Assembly (NCBI RefSeq): GCF_033978795.1
Contig: NC_084613.1
Span: 1,701,324 to 1,765,323 of the forward strand
DNA length: 64,000 bases
Direction of reading: 5' to 3'
Source of the DNA: Nerophis ophidion
Lineage: Eukaryota > Chordata > Actinopteri > Syngnathiformes > Syngnathidae
The notes beneath the pieces are model-generated. The model searched no databases and had not been told where the DNA came from. It saw only the letters and a list, made by a program, of their open reading frames with translations. Every line of letters begins with the position of its first letter. Within the stretch, counting starts at the first letter, position 1. The position numbers and the translations under genes were made by a program. Shown here piece by piece: positions 24,501 through 36,140 of this stretch.

Positions 24501-26458
24501 CGACTAGTACAAGTACCTGCAATGAGTGTGTACATGTCGACTAGTACAAGTACCTGCAGTGAGTGTGTACATGTTCACTAGTACAAGTACCTGCAATGAG
24601 TGTGTACATGTCGACTAGTACAAGTACCTGCAATGAGTGTGTACATGTCGACTAGTACAAGTACCTGCAATGAGTGTGTACATGTCGACTAGTACAAGTA
24701 CCTGCAATGAGTGTGTACATGTCGACTAGTACAAGTACCTGCAATGAGTGTGTACATGTCGACTAGTACAAGTACCTGCAATGAGTGTGTACATGTTGAC
24801 TAGTACAAGTACCCGCAATGAGTGTGTACATGTCGACTAGTACAAGTACCTGCAATGAGTGTGTACATGTCGACTAGTACAAGTACCTGCAATGAGTGTG
24901 TACATGTCGACTAGTACAAGTACCTGCAATGAGTGTGTACATGTCGACTAGTACAAGTACCTGCAATGAGTGTGTACATGTCGACTAGTACAAGTACCTG
25001 CAATGAGTGTGTACATGTCGACTAGTACAAGTACCTGCAATGAGTGTGTACATGTCGACTAGTACAAGTACCTGCAATGAGTGTGTACATGTTGACTAGT
25101 ACAAGTACCTGCAATGAGTGTGTACATGTCGACTAGTACAAGTACCCGCAATGAGTGTGTACATGTCGACTAGTACAAGTACCTGCAATGAGTGTGTACA
25201 TGTCGACTAGTACAAGTACCTGCAATGAGTGTGTACATGTCGACTAGTACAAGTACCTGCAATGAGTGTGTACATGTCGACTAGTACAAGTACCTGCAAT
25301 GAGTGTGTACATGTCGACTAGTACAAGTACCTGCAATGAGTGTGTACATGTCGACTAGTACAAGTACCTGCAATGAGTGTGTACATGTCGACTAGTACAA
25401 GTACCTGCAATGAGTGTGTACATGTCGACTAGTACAAGTACCTGCAATGAGTGTGTACATGTCGACTAGTACAAGTACCTGCAATGAGTGTGTACATGTC
25501 GACTAGTACAAGTACCTGCAATGAGTGTGTACATGTTGACTAGTACAAGTACCTGCAATGAGTGTGTACATGTCGACTAGTACAAGTACCTGCAATGAGT
25601 GTGTACATGTCGACTAGTACAAGTACCTGCAATGAGTGTGTACATGTCGACTAGTACAAGTACCTGCAATGAGTGTGTACATGTCGACTAGTACAAGTAC
25701 CTGCAGTGAGTGTGTACATGTTGACTAGTACAAGTACCTGCAATGAGTGTGTACATGTTGACTAGTACAAGTACCTGCAATGAGTGTGTACATGTCGACT
25801 AGTACAAGTACCTGCAATGAGCGTGTACATGTCGACTAGTACAAGTACCTGCAATGAGTGTGTACATGTCGACTAGTACAAGTACCTGCAATGAGTGTGT
25901 ACATGTCGACTAGTACAAGTACCTGCAATGAGTGTGTACATGTCGACTAGTACAAGTACCTGCAATGAGTGTGTACATGTCGACTAGTACAAGTACCTGC
26001 AATGAGTGTGTACATGTCGACTAGTACAAGTACCTGCAATGAGTGTGTACATGTCGACTAGTACAAGTACCTGCAGTGAGTGTGTACATGTCGACTAGTA
26101 CAAGTACCTGCAATGAGTGTGTACATGTCGACTAGTACAAGTACCTGCAATGAGTGTGTACATGTCGACTAGTACAAGTACCTGCAATGAGTGTGTACAT
26201 GTCGACTAGTACAAGTACCTGCAATGAGTGTGTACATGTCGACTAGTACAAGTACCTGCAATGAGTGTGTACATGTCGACTAGTACAAGTACCTGCAGTG
26301 AGTGTGTACATGTCGACTAGTACAAGTACCTGCAGTGAGTGTGTACATGTCGACTAGTACAAGTACCTGCAATGAGTGTGTACATGTCGACTAGTACAAG
26401 TACCTGCAATGAGTGTGTACATGTCGACTAGTACAAGTACCTGCAATGAGTGTGTACA
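21581..26458. repeat. 37-bp minisatellite, about 132 copies, with higher-order structure
   Basis: The unit contains CTAGTACAAGTACCTGCAAT followed by GAGTGTGTACATGTCGA. It holds the palindromes ACTAGT and GTCGAC and several GTAC. The main variants are GTCGAC to GTTGAC and CTGCAATG to CTGCAGTG. A rare GTAAAAGTACC unit occurs at 22139 and again at 23101, 962 bp (26 units) apart, and neighbouring variants repeat in the same order. Block duplication is therefore clear. It fills most of the space between syne3 and clmn. Confidence 0.95.
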
Positions 26459-26639
26459 AGTACCTGCTGCAAGTAGTGTGACAGAGTTGTATCACATTAG
26501 CATCAGTGGGAGTATCAGCAGGTGTAGTCCACCTCCTCACATCATGTTGGAGTCAGTGATGATGTCACATATTCAAATCAGAATTATGTAAGCAGCAAAT
26601 ATGGCCTGACTCACTCAACACATACAAAATAAATGCTAA

Positions 26640-26886
26640 ATGTCTTCCACTCCTATCTGTAACTACCTTCAAGGTACTCCAACTACTTTGACACTACTTA
26701 CACATTTACACACTGATGGAGGGAGCTGCCATGCAAGGTCCTAACCAGCATCCATCAGGAGCAAGGGTGAAGTGTCTTGCTCAAGGACACAACGGACGTG
26801 ACGAGGTTGGTACTAGGTGGGGATTGAACCAGGGACCTTCAGGTTGCTGGCACGTCCACTTTACAATAGTGCCACGCTGTCCCCAA
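26640..26886 (-). mobile_element. tRNA-derived SINE (reverse orientation)
   Basis: Read on the minus strand it runs from a tRNA-like head (TTGTAAAGTGGACGTGCCAG, then AACCTGAAGGTCCCTGGTTC) through GTGTCCTTGAGCAAGACACT to a tail with GTAGTTGGAGTACCTTGAAG. This is the same family style as the SINEs at 18861 and 28822 but a different subfamily. Confidence 0.7.
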
Positions 26887-27033
26887 TATATACACACACA
26901 CACACACATATACACACATATATATATATATATATATATATGTGTGTATATATATATATATATATGTATGTATATATATATATATGTATGTGTGTGTATG
27001 TATATATATATACATATATATACTGTATGTGTG

Positions 27034-27084
<51 letters not shown>

Positions 27085-27105
27085 ATATATATACATACAG
27101 CTCCA
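26886..27105. repeat. TA/CA compound microsatellite
   Basis: A run of CACACA then long TATATA blocks interrupted by TATGTATG words. Open frames through it on both strands consist of Tyr-Ile repeats and are meaningless. Confidence 0.95.
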
Positions 27106-27179
27106 AATTGCAGCAGAAGAGTTCCAGTGAGTCTTTAAAAACATGTTTGCTAAACTTGTAACCTGTTTAATATTTAATC

Positions 27180-27664
27180 TCTGACGTCACCCAGCCCCCC
27201 CCCCCCTCCTCCTCCCCCCACCTGCTCCACAGTGAGGCTAGCGAGATGGAAGGGGGCGCGGCTTGAGAGCTGGGACCCCGCCCACACCGGAAGTATCAGC
27301 CAGGTGCTGGTGGTCTTCATCCTCTCCGCCGACGTGACCATGATGGTGGTCACGTGATCACGATGGTGGTCATTTCTCCTCACAGCCGTCGGACGGAAGC
27401 ACTTATTAATATTCATGTCAGCTTTTAGAGTCAAGATGTTTGTGAAGATGTGCTGATACATCATGGCTGCCGCTTCCCGCCATCTCATCCTTTGATGTGT
27501 GTGCTGCGCGGGACAATAGGACGACAACAACAACAACAACAACAAGAAGAAACAGGACGCGGCTTCCTGCTGTCTGAGCTGCGGGGATTGTGGACTTCTT
27601 TCCACTTCATGAGGGACCTCGCTGCCTGCCTGCCTGCCTGCCGACTTTGTGGCTGAGGGCGAGC
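27180..27664 (+). promoter_or_regulatory. clmn: clmn promoter / 5' UTR candidate
   Basis: This is a GC-richer segment just upstream of the calmin ATG. It contains a full cAMP-response palindrome TGACGTCA (27182-27189), a poly-C stretch, an ETS-like CCGGAAGT (about 27288) and an extended E-box TCACGTGA (27350-27357). Near the ATG are a CAACAA run and a CTGC tetranucleotide run. The transcription start site cannot be placed from sequence. All regulatory assignments are motif matches only. Confidence 0.45.
27609..27656 (+). CDS. possible upstream ORF (15 codons) before clmn
   Basis: ATG at 27609 opens a 15-codon frame (MRDLAACLPACRLCG) that stops with TGA at 27654-27656, eight bases before the calmin ATG and in a different frame. 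The Cys/Leu/Ala-rich body is encoded by the CTGC run. If transcription starts upstream it could reduce initiation at calmin. The ATG context is less favourable than the main one. Confidence 0.35.
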   Translation: MRDLAACLPACRLCG

Positions 27665-27797
27665 ATGGCCGCCTCTACTTCTCTTCCTACTTCTTCTCCT
27701 TCTGTTCCTTCTCCTGCTGCTCCTCAGTGGAAGGACTGGTTCGAACGCGAGGAGTTGATCGGACACATCAGCGACATGCGGGTCCAGAACCTCCAAG
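27665..27797 (+). CDS. clmn: clmn exon 1 (start codon)
   Basis: It encodes a Ser/Pro/Ala-rich leader (MAASTSLPTSSPSVPSPAAP) and then WKDWFEREELIGHISDMRVQ. The mammalian protein has the WF-REELIG-ISD block near its start but a much shorter leader, so the Ser/Pro stretch is a lineage difference. The ATG has A at -3 and G at +4. The donor is AAG|GTACGG, ending in phase 1. The first base of the Val codon of VERQTVQKRTF is left here and completed in exon 2. Confidence 0.88.
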
Positions 27798-30282
27798 GTA
27801 CGGCCGCCCTTTGAAAAACACACCCAATATATACACATTTATATCTTACTATGCCCTAAGTGGTACTACATTCTAAAGGTACATATACATGTACATATAC
27901 ATGTACTAGTAGAATAGAATAGAATGGACTCTATTGTCATTATATTGTCATATAAGGAGATTAAAGTTTCCAAGTGAAGGTGCAGCAGTGGGAACACATA
28001 TGGGGCGAAATAAATAACAGAAAAGTAATAAAGGAAACAAATAACAATTGAAATAAACAGACTACTATCCAATAAAAATAATAAGCAATCCTGTACAATT
28101 GACAAAAGACTATAGAAGTACAAAATAGTGTAGAATATACAGAACAAGACAAGAGTATCAAAGTAATAAATAAGAATCAGTGTCAGACATATTGCACTTT
28201 AGGTTATTAGAGCAGGATATTGTCCAGCTGTGATTTATTATTATAAGTTAGAGTTCAACATGGATGACAGAAGCTACTTAGATTGTACTTCATACAACAT
28301 TCACTACATCAGGGGTCAGGAACCTTTTTGGCTGAGCGAGCCATGAAAGCCAAATGTTTCAAAAAGTATTTCCGTAAGAGACATAAAACAAATTTGTGCA
28401 TTTTTAAGTAAGACCAACATTTGTAGAGTATAATAAGTCTCTTATTCTTTTTAACAACATTGTTGTTCTAAAAGTTAACCAATAATAAATATAATACTTC
28501 TTACCCTTAATGCGACATCTTGAACAGGTGCGGTAGAAAACGGATGGTTGGATTAAAATGCATGAGAATGTTTTACAATTTGAACGTTATTTTGAAACTG
28601 TGATAACCAGTGGAATTATTCATTACTTATTGTGTTAAGCAATGTCAGCTAAGATTGATCTGAGAGCCAGGTGCAATCATCAAAAGAGCCATAGGTTCCC
28701 TACCCCTGCTTTAAGCATTAGACACCTTTTTACCTGCACCCTGCCTCCCGCTGTTTCCCACATCTACAAAGAAATTAGCTACCGACTGCCACCTAGTGAA
28801 ATGGAAGAGTATTACACGGTTGCTCGGCTTAGCTCAGTTAGGAGAGTGGCCGTGCTAGCAACCTGAGGGTTCCGGGTTCGATTCCCACTTGCGCCATCCT
28901 AGTCACTGCCGTTGTGTCCTTGGGCAAGACACGTTACACACCTGCCCCCAGTGCCACCCACACTGCTTTAAATGTCACTTAGATATTGGGTGTCACTTCG
29001 CAAAGCGCTTTGAGTCACTAGAGAAAAGTGCTATATAAATATAATTATCTGAGAGCCAGATGTAGTCATCAAAAGAGCCACATCTGGTTCTAGAGCCATA
29101 GGTTCCCTACCCCTGCACTATGCAAACAATCTTTAAGTTCTTACGCAGGTATTAAATATATTCATCATTACATTTATTCTATTACATAATATTGAAGTAT
29201 TTACATATGCATGTATGTCATTTAATTCATCGTATCACATAATATTGAGGTATTTACATATGTATATATTGTCATTTAATTCATCTTATCACATAATATT
29301 GAGGTATTTAGATGATTTATGATGAGGCTGCAGTTGCTTTATTAAATAACATTGAAGCATTATTTACCACTGCAATTATTGCATAATGTTATAGTATTAA
29401 AAGAGAGTTAATATTGAAGGACTTAGATATATTCATTACTTTTAATACATAATAAAGTATTTACATATAGTTAAATATTACATATTAATTTATATTTATG
29501 TATTTATGTGGCATGATATTGTAATATTAAAATATATTCCTTACATTTACTACACAATATTAAAGTATTTAAACGTATTGTTACATCAATGAAATGTATT
29601 CATATAACCCTTAATCATGTATCATTTCAATTTTTTACAGTACGTAATGCTGAGGTATTTAAAGATATTGTTAGATTTATTATTTGCATATATTAATCAT
29701 TACATTTATTATGTAATATTGACGTTTCTACATCTATAATAATCATTACACTTATATTACATTTTATTGAGGTAGTGCAGTATATGTATTATCCATCCAT
29801 CCATCCATTTTTCTACCGCTTATTCCCTTTGGGGTCACAGGGGGCGCTGGTGCCTATCTCAGCTGCATTCGGGCAGAAGGCGAGGTACACCCTGGACAAG
29901 TCGCCATCTCAATGATAATATTACGTTTATTACACAATATTAAAATATTAAACTTTTTATTCCAGTATTTAATTATGTATGTTATTACGTTATATTACAT
30001 CATGTGTAAGTATTTAAATGTATTTGTTATTAAATAATATTCAGGTATTTCAATATATTTGTCATTACATTTATTATATTACATTTTATTGAGGTAGTTA
30101 AATATATTGTATTTATTATATTAAATAGTATTGAATTATTTAGATATATTCATTATACTACATGTATCTATACATTAAATATATTACATAATATGAAATT
30201 ATTTAAATAGTTGTATTATTATATTTGTCACATAATATTGAATTGTTGAAATATACACACGTATTTTATATATATATGTATG

Positions 30283-30333
<51 letters not shown>

Positions 30334-30349
30334 GTGTGTATATATAAAC

Positions 30350-30381
<32 letters not shown>

Positions 30382-33300
30382 CATGTTTATATATGTGTGT
30401 ATATGTATATATTTATGTTTATATTGAAGAGGGTCTGCTATAACTGGTTCCTAAAGCCGAATGTACAACACACTGTGGCAATAAGAAGCTTCTAAGACAA
30501 ATTCCCAGTTGGCAGACTTTTCAGTGGGGTGTGATTTTCAAGCCGAGTTGTGTGTGTGTGCTGATATTTGCTGGGTTGTCTGAATACTTTACATTAGTTT
30601 TCGGCGATACTAGAAATGTGGATATGGATCCAATAGCAAGTAGTTGCAAAGGCAGCATTGATCATACCGATGCTGATACTTCAACATTTCAATCTGACTG
30701 AGTGAATACATTGTTGATCACAATTACAATCATACATATCACACGATGTTGGTTTAACATATCAATTAAATATCTTTTTTAATTCTTACTCTTTTGTCTC
30801 ATTTAAATCCTTTGATTTTTGCCCTAAAAACCTCCTGTGCTAGTAAACAATAGCCAAAACAACACAAGACTTTGTGGAAATAACAAATATCCACGATACC
30901 GATACTATACATACTATCCTTATTAATATCGATATTTGTGGCCATCTGCCCACCTCGGTTCACATTCAAGAGCTCTAGTTAGCAGTTAGCAATTAGCATG
31001 TCCTAGGGTGTGCAGTGTATCATGTTCAGCTATTCCTTGTCCTCCTGTGCTAAGTGTAAGAAACAATGTTTATTGCCACAAAAGCACAAGAACTGAGACC
31101 ACTGGAATTGTAGCCATGTTTACATCAGTTCAGGAACTCCAGTGGTTCACATTAGAAATCTTTTGGGTCTTTTTTGTAATGTTAATGACTATATAAAAAG
31201 GTATGATTTACCAAAAAAAAATCAAAATTTGGAACATAGCCGAAGTACCATTATCACTGGAGGAGTACAGGACAAGGAACAGCTTAACATGCTACACTCC
31301 ACACCATAGGAAGATACCATCAGCCATGATAACTGATAAAACAGAGCTAGAGCTCTCGGATGTAACCCGAGGTAGCAATACCAAGTATAGTATTAGTACA
31401 TGGTGGACACTACAGTGATTACATCAATATTTTGAAGCATTACAAAATATATATATTTTCCCATTGTTGTTATTGTTTAAAAACTCAAGGGTACTTGTAG
31501 GGCAACAACTAATGGATTTAATTCAGAGCAAATAGTAGTTTTTTTAAGTGGATCATTCCAGACTTAACCTCATAACACCTTGGCACCTCCCAAAGGGCTC
31601 CTTGGGCATGCAAAAACTAGATTGTGTTGACTACATCGGGCTTCTATACAGTATAGCCCAGGGATGGTACAAATGATATTTGTGGCTGCATTTTCCACCA
31701 CATCACAAAACACTACAGGTTGGAGTATTTGATGCATTGAGTGGACAGGAAATGAGTGTCTCCATGGTGGCAGCCAGCGTAGTTCACGGAAAATCCCTAA
31801 CTTGATCTGGTTTGTACCACTTTGGCACTTAACAGAGCACAAGCAACACGCTCACCAATAGTACACGCACTTTTATAGTTTGCACATGCTATTTATCACA
31901 CATTATTTGGGGTCTTAGTATTTCATTTAAAACAATTCCTTCTGGTCTCGATCAGTGGTTTTCACACTTTTTTTTTTTTTTTTTATCAAGTACCACGTCA
32001 GAAAACACCTGGCTCTCCAAGTACCACCATAATGACCAACATTAAAATACAGTAGCATAGTAGGCCTAAGTATTCATTGAAAACAAGGCAGATGTTTTAT
32101 TAAACAAGTTCATTTAATACAACATTCCACACAATTACCATGAATTGTAAACTATTTTAAAAAGTATTAATAATAGGGGCAGCACGGTGGAACAGGGGTT
32201 AGTACATGTGCCTCACAATACGGAAGTCCTGAGTTGTCCTGGGTTTAATCCCGGGTTCAGGATCTTTCTGTGTGGAGTTTGCATGTTCTCCCCGTGACTG
32301 CGTGGGTTCTACTCCGGCTTCCTGCCACCTCCAAAGACATGCACCTGGGGATAGGCCCCTCCCACCTCCAAAGACACGCACCTGGGGATAGGCCCCTCCC
32401 ACCTCCAAAGACATGCACCTGGGGATAGGCCCCTCCCACCTCCAAAGACACGCACCTGGGGATAGGCCCCTCCCACCTCCAAAGACATGCACCTGGGGAT
32501 AGGCCCCTCCCACCTCCAAAGACATGCACCTGGGGATAGGCCCCTCCCACCTCCAAAGACATGCCCCTGGGGATAGGCCCCTCCCACCTCCAAAGACATG
32601 CACCTGGGGATAGGCCCCTCCCATCTCCAAATACATGAACCTGGGGATAGGCCCCTCCCACCTCCAAAGACATGCACCTGGGGATAGGCCCCTCCCACCT
32701 CCAAAGACATGCACCTGGGGATAGGCCCCTCCCACCTCCAAAGACATGCACCTGGGGATAGGCCTCTCCCACCTCTAAAGACATGCACCTGGGGATAGGC
32801 CCCTCTCACCTCCAAAGACATGCACCTGGGGATAGGCCCCTCCCACCTCCAAAGACATGCACCTGGGGATAGGCCCCTCCCACCTCCAAAGACATGCACC
32901 TGGGGATAGGTTGATTGGCAACACTAAATGGTCCCTAGTGTGTGAATGTTGTCTATCTGTCTTGGCCCTGTGATGAGGTGGCGACTTGTCCAGGGTGTAC
33001 ACCGCCTTACGCCCAAATGCAGCTGAGATAGGCTCCAGCGACCCCCCGCAATCCCGAACGAATGGATGATGAAGGTGGACCCCGACTTAAACAAGGTGAA
33101 AAACTTATTGGGGTGTTACCATTTAGTGGTCAATTGTACGGAATAATCAAAGTTTCATTCAATCAAACAATCAATAAAAAAAAACAGTTTGAACAGTCAC
33201 ACTGTGCTTGAGTACTTCATTCAAGTGATTCTTTGGCCTACCACTAGATGGATGAGCATTCCTCAACTTTATCAGTATTTATTGCCACCTTTCCCAACTT

Positions 33301-36093
33301 CTTTGTCACGTGTTGCTGGCATCAAATTCTAAAGTTAATGATTATTTGCAAACAAAAATAAAGTTTATGAGTTTGAACATCAAATATGTTGTCTTTGTAG
33401 CATATTCAACTGAATATGGCTTGAAAAGGATTTGCAAATCATTGTATTCTGTTTATATTTACATCTAACACAATTCCCCAACTCATATGGAAACAGGGTT
33501 TGTATCTATCTATGAGACATGCAAAACTAAATTAGATACAAAGAGGATAAAAGTAAAGGAAATGAAATGAGCTCAAATCTAGCTACAAAGGAGGCATAAT
33601 GATGCAATATGTACATGCAGCTAGCCTAAATAGCATGTTAGCATTGATTAGCTTGCAGCCATGCAGTGACCAAATATGTCTGATTAGCACTTCACACAAG
33701 TCAATAACATCAACAAAGCTCACCTTTGTCCATTTACACACAGCATAAAACTTTTGGTGGACAAAATGAGACAAAGATGGAGTGGAAGATTGTACATGTA
33801 AACAAACTGATTATACATGTAAACAAACTGATTATACTTGTAAACAAACTGATTATACATGTAAACAAACTGATTGTACATGTAAACAAACTGATTGTAC
33901 ATGTAAACAAACTGATTGTACATGTAAACAAACTGATTGTACATGTAAACAAACTGATTGTACATGTAAACAAACTGATTATTCATGTAAACAAACTGAT
34001 TATACATGTAAACAAACTGATTGTACATGTAAACAAACTGATTATACATGTAAACAAACTGATTGTACATGTAAACAAACTGATTATACATGTAAACAAA
34101 CTGATTGTACATGTAAACAAACTGATTGTACATTTAAAAAAACTGATTGTACATGTAAACAAACTGATTATACATGTAAACAAACTGATTGTACATGTAA
34201 ACAAACTGATTATACATGTAAACAAACTGTTGCGTCACCGTCCACACTCTGGTGGGTTCAAGAATTGCTGAAAATCATACCAACATATTAAACAGCGGGC
34301 TTTCTAACAATTGAGAAGGTTTGTGTAATGTTTGTCCTTAAAGAAAAAACATACTAAAACAATCCAAAAAAAATCCCTATCTTTTTCCATTTTCAATCCT
34401 TTTTTAAAAATGCTCCAGGAAGCCACTAGAGCGGCGCTCAAGAGCTGCATTAAACATGATTAAAGTACCACCGATAGTCACACACACACACACACACACA
34501 CACTAGGTGTGGTGAAATGACCCCCTGCATTTGACCCATCACCCTTGTTCCACCCCATGGGAGGTGAGGGGAGCAGTGAGCAGCAGCGGTGGCCACGCTT
34601 GCCGCTACCGGCCCGACGTTGCCCGTCATCATACCGAGACGTTTCAGCAGGATATTTTGGTGCGAAATTTAAAATTGCAATTTAGTAAACTAAAGCGGGC
34701 GTATTGGCATGTGTTGCAATGTTAATATTTCATCATTGATATATAAACTATCAGACTGTGTGGTGGCTAGTAGTGGCTTTCAGTAGGCCTTTAATGTGAT
34801 GAATGAATAAATCCACCCGGCTGCGACGTCACAACTCATCCAGACTGCAACACTTTGCAAACGGAGACATGGAAAGCTGCTTGTTTACGCCTAAATGCAT
34901 GAACCTTTGGATTTTAACTTTGGTTTTCCTTTAACCCGGGCATCCAACATTTATAAGGCAGGACAGAGAGAATACATCAGATGTACACATGAATATACTT
35001 CTTGAAATGATCATCCTGCATGAAGCTGTCTTCTTCTTCATCAGCAGACTGTGATGCTTGCTACAGGATCAAACACTCTCTTTTAATACAAATATCATAT
35101 TAGTTTGTGAGCCGCTTCAATGTCCTGAGAACATGGCAAAGAGGTAAAGTTCCTCCAGGGCTTCATTGAAGTGGGCTGTGTGTTTTCTTGCAGTTGGTAA
35201 GTAACCGTTTCCATGGGAACACAAAACCATGAGTCATGTTGAAGACGGAGCTCTATCGCTGTGAGCTATTAAAATGATGCCTATTTCTATCCCGTCCAGT
35301 TAGCCTTTTCTGTTTCTTTTGTTTTTTTATGGCACTGTGTGTCTCACCTTTAGGAATGTTGGCAAACATGCCATAAAATCTTTCAAACTACTGTGTGTCC
35401 ACTTAGGAGTTCCATCCAAACTTCTCCACATTCTTTTCGGGCACCAGCACCACCTTTTTGTGTTGAGCACAGACACGGATGGCCGAGTGTTGTTTGCTGG
35501 CAGCCTTCATGCAGTCATGTGACGCCAAGAGAGCAGCAAGCTTTGAAACAATGGCCTGAGGCTTCTTACATAATGAAGAGGCAGAGAGAGAGCAGCTCCT
35601 TTCCCTCGGCTTTTACTGCGTCGCTGAATGTTCCCACATCCCACACAGCGAGCTGCCTTCTCTGCTCCCTTGCTGCTTTTTGCTTTTTTTCCAACGGGGA
35701 AATGAACGCTCCACATTTTACATGCACTTTCACAGGCGGTATCATTTAGGGCTATATAAGTAAACATTGATTGATTGATTGATTTCATTCACTTCATAGA
35801 GTCAGAAGTATTTGCAAGGTGTGATAAAGCAGACTACCTGGCTTGTGCAGCACCTGTGCTCCACACGGACATGCAGGGATGTTGCATCTCCAAGCAGGCC
35901 TCCCGTCTCAACTTTTTGAAGGCAAGCCAAGTGTTGCCTTAAAGGCAAACATTTCCTTTCCAGGCATATAAGATAGTAAAATAAGATGACAGCTTCAATA
36001 TGTATTTTCTTTGAATTGATTGATACAGTCAAAGAAAATGCAGCTTGAACTTATCATATTTCAAACACAAACAAATATACTGTATATAATTAG

Positions 36094-36140
<47 letters not shown>

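Noticed and set aside
21581..26458. CRISPR-like regular repeats
   Set aside because: Units are contiguous with no unique spacers, the organism is a vertebrate, and no cas genes are present. It is a minisatellite.
32199..32899. Three overlapping minus-strand frames of 175-196 codons
   Set aside because: They are readings of the 37-bp SINE-derived minisatellite; 37 cycles through all frames and gives the same peptide words in each.
33720..34291. Cys/Lys/Thr-repeat and Asn/Lys-repeat frames of 137-181 codons
   Set aside because: Product of the 21-bp array, open in several frames on both strands.
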